Positions 1 to 8,687 of a stretch of DNA of 64,000 bases are shown here, in pieces. The position numbers and the translations under genes were made by a program. Origin of the DNA: Methylomonas methanica (GTDB taxonomy: Bacteria; Pseudomonadota; Gammaproteobacteria; Methylococcales; Methylomonadaceae); NCBI GenBank assembly GCA_001644045.1, contig LUUF01000073.1, forward strand, positions 1-64,000. Direction: 5' to 3'. Position 1 is the first letter of the stretch. Every line of letters begins with the position of its first letter. Below the pieces are notes generated by a model. That model ran no database searches. It saw nothing but the letters and a program-made list of their open reading frames with translations, and was not told where the DNA came from.

Positions 1-277
1 ATTACGCTATCGCTAATCGTACCTACGCGGGCTGAAACAACAAGCCGCGCACCTTGGCATCCGCAAAATAGAAGCCCACGGTACCGGCGGCCGCATCGTC
101 TTTACCGCCACACCGCAGATCGATACCGGCGAATTGATATTGATGATCCAAAGCCAGTCGCAGGTCTATAAATTCGACGGCGCGGATAAATTACGCTTTA
201 CCCAAACCTTTAAGGATATGGAGGATAAGGTGGTGTTCTTGGAGAAGTTGTTGGCGAGATTGGGGGCGAAAGCTTAA
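1..277 (+). CDS. mfd: Transcription-repair coupling factor Mfd, C-terminal end (partial)
   Basis: Only the last ~86 codons are present, ending at TAA 275-277. The peptide resembles the C-terminal D7 region of Mfd, the SF2 translocase that removes stalled RNA polymerase and recruits UvrA; the stretch LGIRKIEAHGTGGRIVF matches the family. The reading frame can be followed back only to base 17, because a TAA lies in frame at 14-16. Family-like residues just upstream (YAIANR) sit in another frame, so a frameshift or sequence error near bases 14-25 is possible. The identification rests on a short tail and is fairly, not fully, secure. Confidence 0.65.
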
Positions 278-327
278 TCCGTGATGGAAGAAAGCTATCC
301 AGTAAACTTTAGCCTCCAACTAGCAAT

Positions 328-1371
328 ATGAATAATTTGAATCAGATATTTCAAGCAGATTTAAATGGCATAGCCCAGGATCTGATTTACATCTACGACC
401 TTGAATTCAAGAGGCAAATTGATGGCCTTAGTTGTCCTCTAATGAGGTGGCTAGACTTCCGCCTACGTTATATCGACCCTAAACCCAGACAAATATTATT
501 TTCAGACGCTTTCCCCAAAAAGCTCCCAAAAACTGTTGAAACTGGTTTTCTTCATATACAAAATTTGATGGGGATGGGAGAAGATATAAACCCGTATCAG
601 TCCAAATCAATTCAACGCTTCCATGACATTAGTGGAAAACAAAAGGCCAAGCGCACCGATCTTTTATGGGCAGACTGGAACGTATTCCACCTTCATATTA
701 CAGACGTACCAATCAAATCAGGCGAATTGTTCTCTGAAAGAAAATGTAGTGACGGAGAGAGTTGGCTATTATTCTTTTTGGTTGATAACGACACCTTTGC
801 TCTAATAGATATCAGAGAGCACAATGAAGATGGATTATTTTCCGACCATGAATTAATAAGCTTGATCAATCACAGCTGGCCAGACTATATGAAGCAATTT
901 CTACTAAAAGGCCTTATTCCGTCACGGAGACCCATATCTCCGCAAGAGCTTAAAAAACTAAGGGCTGTTGGAATAAGTGTACCGATCATCTTAAACGGAA
1001 AAGCATATTTTGGCCCCGGATTGGGTATTACATCCGCTGCAACCTCAACTAGAGTTGCTGAGTCAGCAGACAAAGTACGTTATTGGATTCGCAAAATTTC
1101 AGAGATCGCTACAAACCCCGAAGGCCAAATTCAGAGACACATTCTGGATAATTGCGTAAAACAACCAACTCTCAATTTATGCATAACTCCAAAAGGCTTG
1201 GCAATTTTTTCGGGGAGTCGCTATTTTTGCCGAAAGATTTTTTCGAGCGTCCCAGCAGGAAAAAATCGGCAAAAATCACGCGACCGCTTATGCCTTCGGC
1301 GCCCCGATTCGTCCGCGTCACCTCGTTCCGACCCAACAAGGGGTCGAAACATGGGCTCTCGCATGACTTAA
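328..1371 (+). CDS. Hypothetical protein with an aberrant 3' end
   Basis: This is a 347-codon open frame whose product I do not recognise. The first ~290 residues look like a real soluble protein: mixed charge, several Trp and aromatic clusters, no signal peptide and no membrane segment. It is AT-richer than its neighbours, which suggests acquisition by transfer. The last ~57 residues become Arg/Ser-rich and are translated from a strong hairpin and low-complexity DNA after base ~1200, so the natural C-terminus was probably lost or replaced by insertion of repeat DNA. It starts at ATG 328, 50 bases after mfd, without a strong ribosome site. Function unknown. Confidence 0.5.
   Translation: MNNLNQIFQADLNGIAQDLIYIYDLEFKRQIDGLSCPLMRWLDFRLRYIDPKPRQILFSDAFPKKLPKTVETGFLHIQNLMGMGEDINPYQSKSIQRFHDISGKQKAKRTDLLWADWNVFHLHITDVPIKSGELFSERKCSDGESWLLFFLVDNDTFALIDIREHNEDGLFSDHELISLINHSWPDYMKQFLLKGLIPSRRPISPQELKKLRAVGISVPIILNGKAYFGPGLGITSAATSTRVAESADKVRYWIRKISEIATNPEGQIQRHILDNCVKQPTLNLCITPKGLAIFSGSRYFCRKIFSSVPAGKNRQKSRDRLCLRRPDSSASPRSDPTRGRNMGSRMT
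1217..1284. repeat. Large imperfect hairpin
   Basis: The left arm 1217-1244 (gtcgctatttttgccg followed by aaagattttttc) pairs with the right arm 1259-1284 (gaaaaaatcggcaaaaat followed by cacgcgac), with a small bulge and a ~14-base loop. It lies inside the last part of the preceding open frame, so it is more likely an inserted palindromic element than a terminator of that gene. No second copy was seen in this window. Confidence 0.6.
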
Positions 1372-1694
1372 CGCCGTGTCGCGATGCCTTGCAGGTTTTC
1401 TCCGCTTCGCTACGAAAACCCGCCCGGCGCTACGGCTATCGGGGACTAAAAATCTTCACTTCGCTACCGCTCCGTTTCCAAGATTTTCAGCGGAAGAAAC
1501 GTCAAATACAGCGTTCACCGTTTTGAACCATGAAAGTCCGGAAAATTACTTTGCCAAAATGCATCATTTGTTTTTCCCTTCATGGGCAATAAAATCATTG
1601 ATATCTTAATCCTCCACGCCTCAATAATGTTCCTGATTACTTACAAGCCTCAGCTAACTCAGGTAGCCCTCATTGCCTAAAATACGTCGCCAAC
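1372..1694. other. Gene-free stretch
   Basis: These 323 bases lie between the unrecognised gene and the broken cupin gene. Short open frames cross the left part, but they look like translations of GC-rich low-complexity DNA continuous with the hairpin element. I see no gene, RNA or clear terminator here. Confidence 0.5.
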
Positions 1695-2649
1695 TCACCC
1701 CGAAACACCACCATCCGGCAACACAAATTTAATATCCAAACTGCGCAAATAAGTCTGCAAGCCGGCGTCTTGTAGCGGAAGCAAATGCGCCTCTTTATCC
1801 GACTCGTTGAAATGCGCATGCCAGTAGCCCGGCGGGGTGATGAAGGCTGAATAGGGTTGCCAATCGACGCGGGTGGGATTGACGATCTGGCCGTTTGCCG
1901 AAATCTGCGGCCCGACCAGGGTGTAACAACCCGGCGCACAATCCAAAATCAAATCCAAGGCCACCGATTGGTGCCGATGCGGCAATTGCACCGCGCCCTT
2001 GGGCAATACGCCGAGCATCGCCCACAGCGTGTGAGTCACTGTCAGAGTTTGATCCATGGCTTTGTTGGCCAGCAATACGCTGATGCGGTTGCGGTTCACC
2101 GCCTCCGCCGCTTTTTGCACCGCCGCCAACTCGTACAGTGAATCAGCCGCAGTATACAGCGTCGGTAAAGCATTGTCTCTCAGCTTTGACGCCCAGGTAA
2201 GTCAACAACGGCTGATCGTGCACCAGATAAAAGGCCGCATCGCTGTCGGCAAAATGCCGGGTGTCCTTGCCTATCGGCAGCACCACAAAATCGCCGGTTT
2301 GCCAGGGGATAGTCAGGTCGTCGAAGTCGGTGCGGCCGCTGCCGTACATCACGTAAAATAACAGCGAAGTAGCATTGAAATTGGTCGCCAGCGACTCGCC
2401 AGCCAGAATTCTGACAAAATTCGCGCACAGCGCCGGGCTGGTGGCCGGACTTGGACAATGCAACTGTGCGCTGACGTCGAGCGGGATAATCCGGGTACCG
2501 CCGGTTCGATGTAACTCGCTGCCGAAGTTGGCGAATGGCAGCTTGGAGATAGCGCCGGAACCGATAGGATCGGCAGCTTGGGTATATTCATAATAGCGGC
2601 AATTTTCCAGCAACTGTTCAAGCGGGTTTTGCGGTTGGGACATGGTCAT
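1695..2649 (-). pseudogene. Cupin-domain protein split by a frameshift
   Basis: Two adjacent minus-strand frames make one protein. The first (ATG at 2649, stop at 2143) carries a cupin-like half with the stretch WQTGDFVVLPIGKDTRHFA. The second runs on in another frame to 1695 and carries a second cupin-like half (LPHRHQSVALDLIL and PPGYWHAHF). Following the second frame upstream gives sensible sequence (LRDNALPTLYTAADSLYEL) back to about base 2180, right after GVKA of the first frame. A single-base indel near 2175-2185 therefore separates them. The bicupin layout recalls small-molecule dioxygenase-like or sugar-binding cupins; the substrate is unknown. It could be a true pseudogene or a sequencing error. 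A ribosome site (aaaggtg) precedes ATG 2649; a second ATG lies at 2643. Confidence 0.7.
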
Positions 2650-2719
2650 GGCGGCACCTTTAAAAAATAGGTTAGTTCCAACAGTCTTCGGTCACTGCGA
2701 TTAAATTAGGGAGGGACCG

Positions 2720-2860
2720 TACCTTCTCTCTCCGTACCCACAGAGCATAAAGGAGAAGATTGGGATGAGGGGATCATTAAGCCCTTTGCCTTATTTTATT
2801 CTCCTCACCCCTTCCCTCTCCAGCAGGAGATGGAGCTTTTTTCTTTACTTAATGGCAATG
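2720..2860. repeat. Degenerate inverted pair of a G-rich palindromic repeat
   Basis: The gene-free stretch 2650-3091 holds two diverged copies, in opposite orientation, of the short repeat seen cleanly at 47767, 50543 and 59327: one around 2725-2775 (ending atgagggg) and one around 2810-2856 (ctcaccccttccctctcc...). A 72-codon open frame across it (2765-2983) is best explained as translated repeat. The rest of the interval shows no gene; the promoter of the following Uma2 gene should lie in 2990-3085. Confidence 0.5.
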
Positions 2861-3091
2861 CCGGTCTTCCGTGGAAATTCATACGGGAGTTTGAATAACA
2901 AATTTATATTTCCCGTAGGAGCGTTTGGAACAACGAAAGCTGGTTTTGCGGAGGAGTATAGTCATGGCAACTCCTTCGGCTAGTTCCCCCTGTCTTTGTT
3001 GATCCCCTCAGCAGATGAAATACTTGGCGCAAGGGTTCCACATTGTGCCGGCAAACGTTAGAATCTTCCTAATATCCTAGGCAAATCGGCT

Positions 3092-3670
3092 ATGGCTCTG
3101 GCAGAGAAATTAAAATTAAGCGCGGACGACTACCTGCAAGGCGAGGAATCCGCTCAGATCAAACACGAATACCTCGACGGTGACGTCTGGGCCATGGTTG
3201 GCGCCAGCGATGCACATGTTTCGATTGCTGGTAATCTGTTCTTTCTGCTTAAACAACATCTCAAAGACACTCCCTGCCGCGCCTACATTTCCGACATGAA
3301 AGTCAATGTCACCCAAGCCAATGCGTTTTTTTACCCCGACGTGCTGGTCACTTGCGAACCCAAAGACCGCGACAACCGCCTATTTAAACAGCATCCGCTA
3401 TTCATCGCCGAGGTGCTGTCGCCTTCCACCGAAGCGTTTGATCGCGGCGCCAAGTTCGCCGCTTACCGTCAACTCGACAGCCTGCAACATTATTGGCTGA
3501 TCGACAGCCAAAGCCAAGCCATCGATTGTTTCGAGCGCACCGCGCAAGGCTGGTTGCTGCACAGCTTTACCAATGCCGCAGACCGGCTTCCTCTACCAGC
3601 TCTGGACATCAAGCTGGATTTAAACGCGATTTATGAGGACGTGCTGCTGGACGTCGCCGATCAGGTATGA
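3092..3670 (+). CDS. Uma2 family (DUF820) nuclease-fold protein
   Basis: A 192-residue protein of the Uma2 family, which has a PD-(D/E)XK restriction-endonuclease-like fold and is abundant in cyanobacteria and some proteobacteria. Visible signatures are the N-terminal LSADDYLQGEE with HEYLDGDVWAM, the YPDVLV aspartate, the IAEVLSPSTEAFDRGAKFAAYR core containing the E and K of the catalytic motif, and YWLIDSQSQAIDCFE near the end. Length is normal for the family. It stands alone between a repeat-rich gap and gpmI. The biological role of Uma2 proteins is poorly defined; nuclease activity is inferred from the fold. Confidence 0.85.
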   Translation: MALAEKLKLSADDYLQGEESAQIKHEYLDGDVWAMVGASDAHVSIAGNLFFLLKQHLKDTPCRAYISDMKVNVTQANAFFYPDVLVTCEPKDRDNRLFKQHPLFIAEVLSPSTEAFDRGAKFAAYRQLDSLQHYWLIDSQSQAIDCFERTAQGWLLHSFTNAADRLPLPALDIKLDLNAIYEDVLLDVADQV

Positions 3671-3775
3671 TGTGCGGTTTTGTGACAGCGCCAAAAACCC
3701 GCCCAGGCTTGATTGCCGCTTTCGCCCTAACCCTGTTTCTTTTAACTTCCGAAGTCCCACCCATTGAATAACACC

Positions 3776-5416
3776 ATGAAATTAGCAAAATCCTCCCGTT
3801 TTCCCGCCTGCCCCGGTCCTGTCGTCACCATCGTGCTGGATGGCGTGGGTATTTCGCCGCGCGAAGACGGCGATGCCGTTAAAGCCGCGCGCACGCCTAA
3901 CCTGGACCGTTACATGGCCAGCTATCCGATGACCAAACTGCTGGCGCACGGCACCGCCGTCGGCATGCCCAGCGACGAGGACATGGGCAATAGCGAAGTC
4001 GGCCACAATGCCTTCGGCGCCGGCCGCGTGTTTGCCCAAGGTGCCAAACTGGTCGCCGAATCCATCAGCAGCGGCCATCTCTGGCAAGGCCATGCCTGGC
4101 ATGAGGTGGTCGCCACCGCCAAACAGGGCGGCACTTTACACTTCCTGGGCTTGTTCTCCGACGGTAACGTGCATTCGCACATCGACCATCTGAAAGCGAT
4201 GATCGAACAAGCCAAGCAAGAAGGCGTAGCCAAAGTGCGCCTGCATATCCTGTTGGACGGCCGCGACGTCGGCGAAACCTCCGCATTGGACTATGTCGAT
4301 CCGTTCGAAGCCTATCTGAACGGCTTGCGCAGCCCCGAATTCGACGTGGCGATTGCTTCCGGCGGCGGCCGGATGCAAATCACCATGGACCGTTACGAAG
4401 CGGACTGGAGCATGGTCAAACGCGGCTGGGACATTCACGTACTGGGCCTAGGCAGACAATTTGCCAGCGCCCACGAAGCGATTGAAACTTTCCGTAGCGA
4501 AGCCAACGTCATCGACCAGGATTTACCTGGTTTCGTGATTGCCAAAGACGGCAAACCGCTGGGTACTATCGTCGACGGCGATGCGGTGGTGTTTTTCAAC
4601 TTCCGCGGCGACCGGGCCATCGAAATTTCCCGCGCCTTTACCGAAGCACAATTCAGCCCGTTCGAACGCGGCCCGCTGCCGAAAGTCACCTATGCCGGCA
4701 TGATGCAATACGACGGCGACACCAAACTGCCGCCGCGCTTTCTGGTCGAACCGCCAACCATCGACCGCACCTTGGGCGAATATCTGGCCAAAAACGGCAT
4801 TACTCAATACGCCATCAGCGAAACCCAAAAATTCGGCCACGTTACCTATTTCTGGAATGGCAACCGCTCAGGCAAGTTCGACGAAGCCCTGGAAACCTAC
4901 GTGGAAATCCCCAGCGACGTCGTGCCGTTCGAGCAACGGCCGTGGATGAAATGCGCGGAGATAACAGATACGCTGATAGCCGCGGTTCGTAGCGGCAAAT
5001 ACCGCTATCTGCGGGTCAATTACGCCAACGGCGACATGGTCGGCCATACCGGCAATTTCGAGGCGGCGGTCACCGCGATGCAGGGCCTGGATCTGCAATT
5101 GGCGCGCTTGATTCCGGTGATTCTGGAAATGAACGGCACCGCGATCATCACCGCCGACCACGGCAACGCCGACGAAATGTACGAGTTGGATAAGAAAGGC
5201 AACGTGACCCGCAATGCCGAAGGCCGCACCAAAGCCAAAACCTCGCACACCTTGAATCCTGTGCCGTTTGTGCTGGTTTCCGGAGAAAATCCAGGCTTCA
5301 AGTTGCGCCAGGATTTACCGAAAGCGGGTCTGTCGAACGTGGCGGCAACTATATTGAATCTGCTGGGTTTTGATGCGCCGGAAGATTACGATCCCAGCCT
5401 GATCGAAGCCAACTAA
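3776..5416 (+). CDS. gpmI: 2,3-bisphosphoglycerate-independent phosphoglycerate mutase
   Basis: Interconverts 3- and 2-phosphoglycerate in glycolysis/gluconeogenesis in the cytosol, with two metal ions and a phosphoserine intermediate. The nucleophile serine is seen in [14 protein letters not shown], the metal-binding start in [10 protein letters not shown], the substrate-binding [11 protein letters not shown], and the C-terminal metal site in [11 protein letters not shown]. At ~546 residues it is longer than the ~510-residue E. coli-type enzyme and resembles the longer, plant/trypanosome-like iPGM subgroup. The start is set at ATG 3776; an in-frame TTG at 3764 is less likely. It is monocistronic, followed by a clear terminator. 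Confidence 0.95.
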   Translation: MKLAKSSRFPACPGPVVTIVLDGVGISPREDGDAVKAARTPNLDRYMASYPMTKLLAHGTAVGMPSDEDMGNSEVGHNAFGAGRVFAQGAKLVAESISSGHLWQGHAWHEVVATAKQGGTLHFLGLFSDGNVHSHIDHLKAMIEQAKQEGVAKVRLHILLDGRDVGETSALDYVDPFEAYLNGLRSPEFDVAIASGGGRMQITMDRYEADWSMVKRGWDIHVLGLGRQFASAHEAIETFRSEANVIDQDLPGFVIAKDGKPLGTIVDGDAVVFFNFRGDRAIEISRAFTEAQFSPFERGPLPKVTYAGMMQYDGDTKLPPRFLVEPPTIDRTLGEYLAKNGITQYAISETQKFGHVTYFWNGNRSGKFDEALETYVEIPSDVVPFEQRPWMKCAEITDTLIAAVRSGKYRYLRVNYANGDMVGHTGNFEAAVTAMQGLDLQLARLIPVILEMNGTAIITADHGNADEMYELDKKGNVTRNAEGRTKAKTSHTLNPVPFVLVSGENPGFKLRQDLPKAGLSNVAATILNLLGFDAPEDYDPSLIEAN

Positions 5417-5440
5417 GCTCACGCTGCTCCTGGCTTACTA

Positions 5441-5476
5441 AACCGCCTACCGGCTCGGCCGCTAGGCGGTTTTTAT
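5441..5476 (+). terminator. Rho-independent terminator after gpmI
   Basis: The stem aaccgccta (5441-5449) pairs with taggcggtt (5463-5471) and is followed by a run of T (5470-5475). It lies 25 bases after the gpmI stop. Confidence 0.9.
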
Positions 5477-5528
5477 TGGCCGGTGCAAACCGAGTTTACT
5501 CCGCTGAATACACAACCTGGACTACCCA

Positions 5529-6326
5529 ATGGATTACCCCGAACGCATCGTCTGTTTAACCGACGAAACCACCGAAACCTTGTATTTGTTGGGCGAGCAA
5601 GCACGCATCGTCGGCATCTCCGGCTATACGGTCAGGCCGGCGCGGGCTCGCAAGGAAAAACCCAAGGTCTCGGCATTTACCAGCGCCAAAATCGACAAAA
5701 TCCTGGCACTAAAACCGGATTTGGTGCTGGGTTTTTCCAATTTGCAGGCCGACATCGCTGCGGACCTGATCCGGGCCGGCGTAGAGGTGCATGTGTTCAA
5801 CCAACGTTCGGTGGAAGGTATTTTGCGAATGATCGGCTTGCTGGGCACGATGGTCGGCGTTCCGGAAAAAGCCTCCGCGCTGGTGGCGCAATACCGGCAG
5901 CAGCTGGAGACAGCCCGCCAACACAGCCTAAGGTTTGCCAAACGCCCTAAAGTGTATTTTGAAGAATGGGACGAGCCGATAATTTCCGGCATCCGCTGGG
6001 TGTCGGAATTGATTAGCATCGCCGGTGGCGACGACTGCTTTGCCGAATTGTCCACGGAACATTCCGCCAAACAGCGCATCATCGCCGATCCCCAGGAAGT
6101 GGTGCGCCGCGCACCGGATATTATCATCGGCTCCTGGTGCGGTAAAAAATTCCGCCCGGATCACCTGGCTGCCCGCCCCGGTTGGGACAGTATTCCCGCC
6201 GTGCAACAGCAGCGGGTATACGAGATTAAATCCTGCGATATTTTACAGCCCGGCCCGGCCGCTCTCAGCGATGGTTTGTCCCAGTTGTGCCGGATCATCG
6301 ATGACTGGCGGCGAGATTTTGCTTAG
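5529..6326 (+). CDS. BtuF-like cobalamin/metal-chelate binding protein
   Basis: A 265-residue helical-backbone substrate-binding protein of the BtuF/FhuD class, which binds vitamin B12 or ferric chelates for an ABC importer. Family features are the start RIVCLTDETTETLYLLGE, GISGYTVRP, the KIDKILALKPDLVLGF hinge region, and the second lobe with VSELISIAGGDDCF and RRAPDIIIGSWCG. No signal peptide is visible in this frame, as in many stand-alone cobalamin-binding proteins of this subgroup, so its location is uncertain. No permease or ATPase gene is adjacent and no cobalamin riboswitch was recognised upstream. The ligand is inferred. Confidence 0.75.
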   Translation: MDYPERIVCLTDETTETLYLLGEQARIVGISGYTVRPARARKEKPKVSAFTSAKIDKILALKPDLVLGFSNLQADIAADLIRAGVEVHVFNQRSVEGILRMIGLLGTMVGVPEKASALVAQYRQQLETARQHSLRFAKRPKVYFEEWDEPIISGIRWVSELISIAGGDDCFAELSTEHSAKQRIIADPQEVVRRAPDIIIGSWCGKKFRPDHLAARPGWDSIPAVQQQRVYEIKSCDILQPGPAALSDGLSQLCRIIDDWRRDFA

Positions 6327-6433
6327 CCAGACAGGCACGCAAACCCGTTCAATAGGCAAAAAATAGCTGTTAATTAATTACGCCGGATCAGATGGAATAG
6401 TTCATATTAAAACCGGAGCCTAAACCTTAATCT

Positions 6434-6503
6434 CCTCTTCGAAAGGGATTCGTCATGCCACCCCAAATTTCAGGGAGCTTGATCCATTAAATCATCGAAG
6501 AGG
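6434..6503 (+). promoter_or_regulatory. Inverted repeat covering the ribosome-binding site
   Basis: cctcttcga (6434-6442) is perfectly complementary to tcgaagagg (6495-6503). The right arm contains the only Shine-Dalgarno-like sequence of the next gene (gaagagg, ATG at 6510). Pairing would hide the site, so the leader may control translation. The intervening ~52 bases were not folded. Confidence 0.4.
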
Positions 6504-6509
6504 TATCAC

Positions 6510-6851
6510 ATGAAAACGCCACAACTATTTATCGTCACCACCGTTTTGTTCGGCGCCAGCGCCATTGCCCATGCCCAACCAACGGGTGGCGGCACTACAC
6601 CAAAACCGGTATGTAAAACCTTTGATATTCCGACGATTATTTGTCCCGATGGCTGGACCATAGCCGACGATCTGAGCAACGGCACCAGTAAATGTAAAGC
6701 TGGCTTTATCAAAAGAACTTTCTGCAAAAATGTCGCTGCGCGTAGCGGTTTTACCGGTAACGTAGAAGTCATCAACACGGGTTCCAAACTGTTTGAATTT
6801 GTGCAGCCAGTCGATGAATCCGGCGAACCTATAGCCGTAGAAGCCGAATAA
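6510..6851 (+). CDS. Small secreted cysteine-containing protein
   Basis: The 113-residue product begins with a clear Sec signal peptide (MKTPQLFIVTTVLFGASAIAHA, likely cut after AHA). The mature part has four cysteines (PVCKTF, IICPDGW, SKCKAG, FCKN), suggesting two disulfide bonds, and an acidic tail. I do not recognise the family. It is likely periplasmic or exported. It stands alone, with a leader that may fold over its ribosome site. Confidence 0.65.
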   Translation: MKTPQLFIVTTVLFGASAIAHAQPTGGGTTPKPVCKTFDIPTIICPDGWTIADDLSNGTSKCKAGFIKRTFCKNVAARSGFTGNVEVINTGSKLFEFVQPVDESGEPIAVEAE

Positions 6852-7154
6852 GCCGGCTTGGTCGGTCTAAACAATTTTCAACTCGTGTATTGGGCTGTTC
6901 CATGAGGCGGATTCGGCGCTTAGCGACAATCCGCCATGTATTTGGCTTGCTAATTCGACGCCGCCCCGTTCCACCCAATAACAATCCAAGCCGCATCACA
7001 AGCAGTCGTATGGTGTTTGCCACCATACAAGCCCGCATCTATTCCCTCTAAACCTAGGCGGCATTGCCAAAATCAAGCAAAAATTGGCAATCTCCGCCTG
7101 CTGAGCTAACCTAGATAGCCCGGTTAACTTCAAAATTAGGGAATATACCGAAAC
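6852..7154. other. Gene-free stretch
   Basis: About 300 bases with no convincing gene. A minus-strand 69-codon frame here has no family features. The promoter of the following membrane protein gene should lie near the right end; I cannot pick it confidently. Confidence 0.4.
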
Positions 7155-7562
7155 ATGTTGCGTTACGACCGCTCTCGATACATAGCCCTTGGGCTACCTG
7201 CCTTGTTGAATGCTTTGGCACTGCCCTTGTATGCGCATGAGATTACCTCGACCGGGTCGTCGGACGAGTATGCCGTGCCGTTTTACCTGTTTATCGCCTT
7301 GGCATGCGGCTTATTTGGGGTGTCCGCGATGATTAAACGCTGCCGCGACATCGGCTCTTCGGCCTGGGGAATATTGCTGGGTTTCTTATTCGCGCCGCCG
7401 CTGATGCTGTTGGTCGCGTTGGTATTAATATTCGCTCCCAGCAATCCGGCCGCCGACCAACTCGAAGCCCCGGCACTGCCCCCCACCTTCGATATTTGGT
7501 TTACCGGCCTGCTCCTGTTGGTATGCCCCTGGATGCCGGTATTATTGGTACGGGCCTTGTAA
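7155..7562 (+). CDS. DUF805-like inner membrane protein
   Basis: A 135-residue protein with about four hydrophobic segments. The motif MIKRCRDIGSSAWGILL matches the conserved R-D-I-G-x-S-x-W-x-x-L signature of DUF805 (YhaH-like) small inner membrane proteins, where it usually reads RLHDIGKSGW. Function of the family is unknown. It starts at ATG 7155 and has no operon partners. Confidence 0.65.
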   Translation: MLRYDRSRYIALGLPALLNALALPLYAHEITSTGSSDEYAVPFYLFIALACGLFGVSAMIKRCRDIGSSAWGILLGFLFAPPLMLLVALVLIFAPSNPAADQLEAPALPPTFDIWFTGLLLLVCPWMPVLLVRAL

Positions 7563-7867
7563 GCATTGCGGACAAGCCCATCAGCCCGCCAAAACCTGTT
7601 GACTACTTTACATTACCCCTGCAAAACAACCGATGTTGTGGCAAATAAACAAGAGCCATCCAGCCAAGCCCAACGAAAATATCATCGGCTTGTAACTCGT
7701 TTCCCGCTAATAATCAGATAGTTGGCTGGCACGTCACCTTCAGGAAGCCGCAACCAGGGCTGGTGGCATCAAAATTGATAGGTGTTAACAAATCCCCGGC
7801 GTAGATATGACCCAGTTAAGGTCGTGGCCGGCCACTTATTCAGGCATGGCTTGGAATCTAAATACCT
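7563..7867. other. Gene-free stretch
   Basis: 305 bases between the DUF805-like gene and the ApaH-like gene. No RNA gene or terminator was recognised. A short plus-strand frame from 7807 overlaps the next gene in another frame and is not believed. Confidence 0.4.
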
Positions 7868-8659
7868 ATGACGACCTACGCCATCGGCAGTGTAAACGGC
7901 AATTACCAAACACTAATGCAACTCGTGGCGAAAGTCGGTTTCGATCCGCGGGAAGACCGGCTATGGTTTGCCGGCAATCTTGTCAATCAGGGGCCGGAGT
8001 CTTTGCAGGTGCTGCGTTACGTCAAAAGCCTGGGCAAGACGGCAGTTGCGGTATTGGGTAAACAGGAACTCCATCTACTCAGTGTCGCGCAGGGCTATGC
8101 GCAAGCGGGTCCGGCCAATACGTTGGATGAAATTCTTACCGCACCGGACCGGGACGAGCTGTTGAAATGGCTACGGCTGCGCAGTCTGATTCATCACGAT
8201 TCCAAGCTTAATTTCACCTTGGTGAATGCCGGTCTTCCTGGCGAATGGACTTTCAGCCAAGCATTGACCTTTGCGTATGAAGTGGAATCGGTTTTATCGG
8301 GAAGCAATTACGCGGCGTTTCTGGAAAACCGTAAACAAGACCAATCGCGCTGGCATGCCAAACTGCGCGGTTGGAAACGGCTGAACTTTATCGCCAATGC
8401 CTATACGCAAATGGCCTATTGCAACGAGCAAGGCAAACTGGATTTCAAAGCAGCGGGCCCGGCAGGTTCTCAATCGAACGGTTTAATACCTTGGTATCGG
8501 GTTCCGAACCGGCTAACATCGCAATTAAACGTGGTCTTTGCCGATGATGTGCATTTTGCCGACAGCGATTGCGCCGGCTTCCATCCGTTGGCCGAACTGT
8601 CGGCATTGAAATTATCGACGCCTACGGAAATAATCTCAGTAATGCCGCAATTACCGTAA
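7868..8659 (+). CDS. ApaH-like protein lacking all metal ligands (probable pseudoenzyme)
   Basis: The 263-residue sequence aligns along its whole length with ApaH, the symmetrical diadenosine tetraphosphatase. It starts TYAIGSVNGNYQTL and keeps LRYVKSLGK, DELLKWLR, LRGWKRLNFIANAYTQM and PWYRVP. Every position that normally binds the two metals is changed: GDxHG is GSVNG (residues 7-11), GDL is GNL (36-38), GNH(D/E) is GKQE (64-67), HAG is NAG (121-123), and the late GH(W) is replaced by an AD pair. Hydrolysis is therefore very unlikely, yet the frame is intact and well preserved. It may bind a nucleotide or a protein. No ksgA or apaG neighbour is present, unlike typical apaH. Confidence 0.85.
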   Translation: MTTYAIGSVNGNYQTLMQLVAKVGFDPREDRLWFAGNLVNQGPESLQVLRYVKSLGKTAVAVLGKQELHLLSVAQGYAQAGPANTLDEILTAPDRDELLKWLRLRSLIHHDSKLNFTLVNAGLPGEWTFSQALTFAYEVESVLSGSNYAAFLENRKQDQSRWHAKLRGWKRLNFIANAYTQMAYCNEQGKLDFKAAGPAGSQSNGLIPWYRVPNRLTSQLNVVFADDVHFADSDCAGFHPLAELSALKLSTPTEIISVMPQLP

Positions 8660-8687
8660 GCGTGGAATACTTGTCTTTAGGGTCCGA

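Noticed and set aside
2765-2983. 72-codon open frame
   Set aside because: It runs across two degenerate palindromic repeats and has no family features.
7735-7752. Possible sigma-54 site (tggcacg...cttc)
   Set aside because: The -12 element lacks the GC core (TTGC expected); distance to the ApaH-like start is also long.
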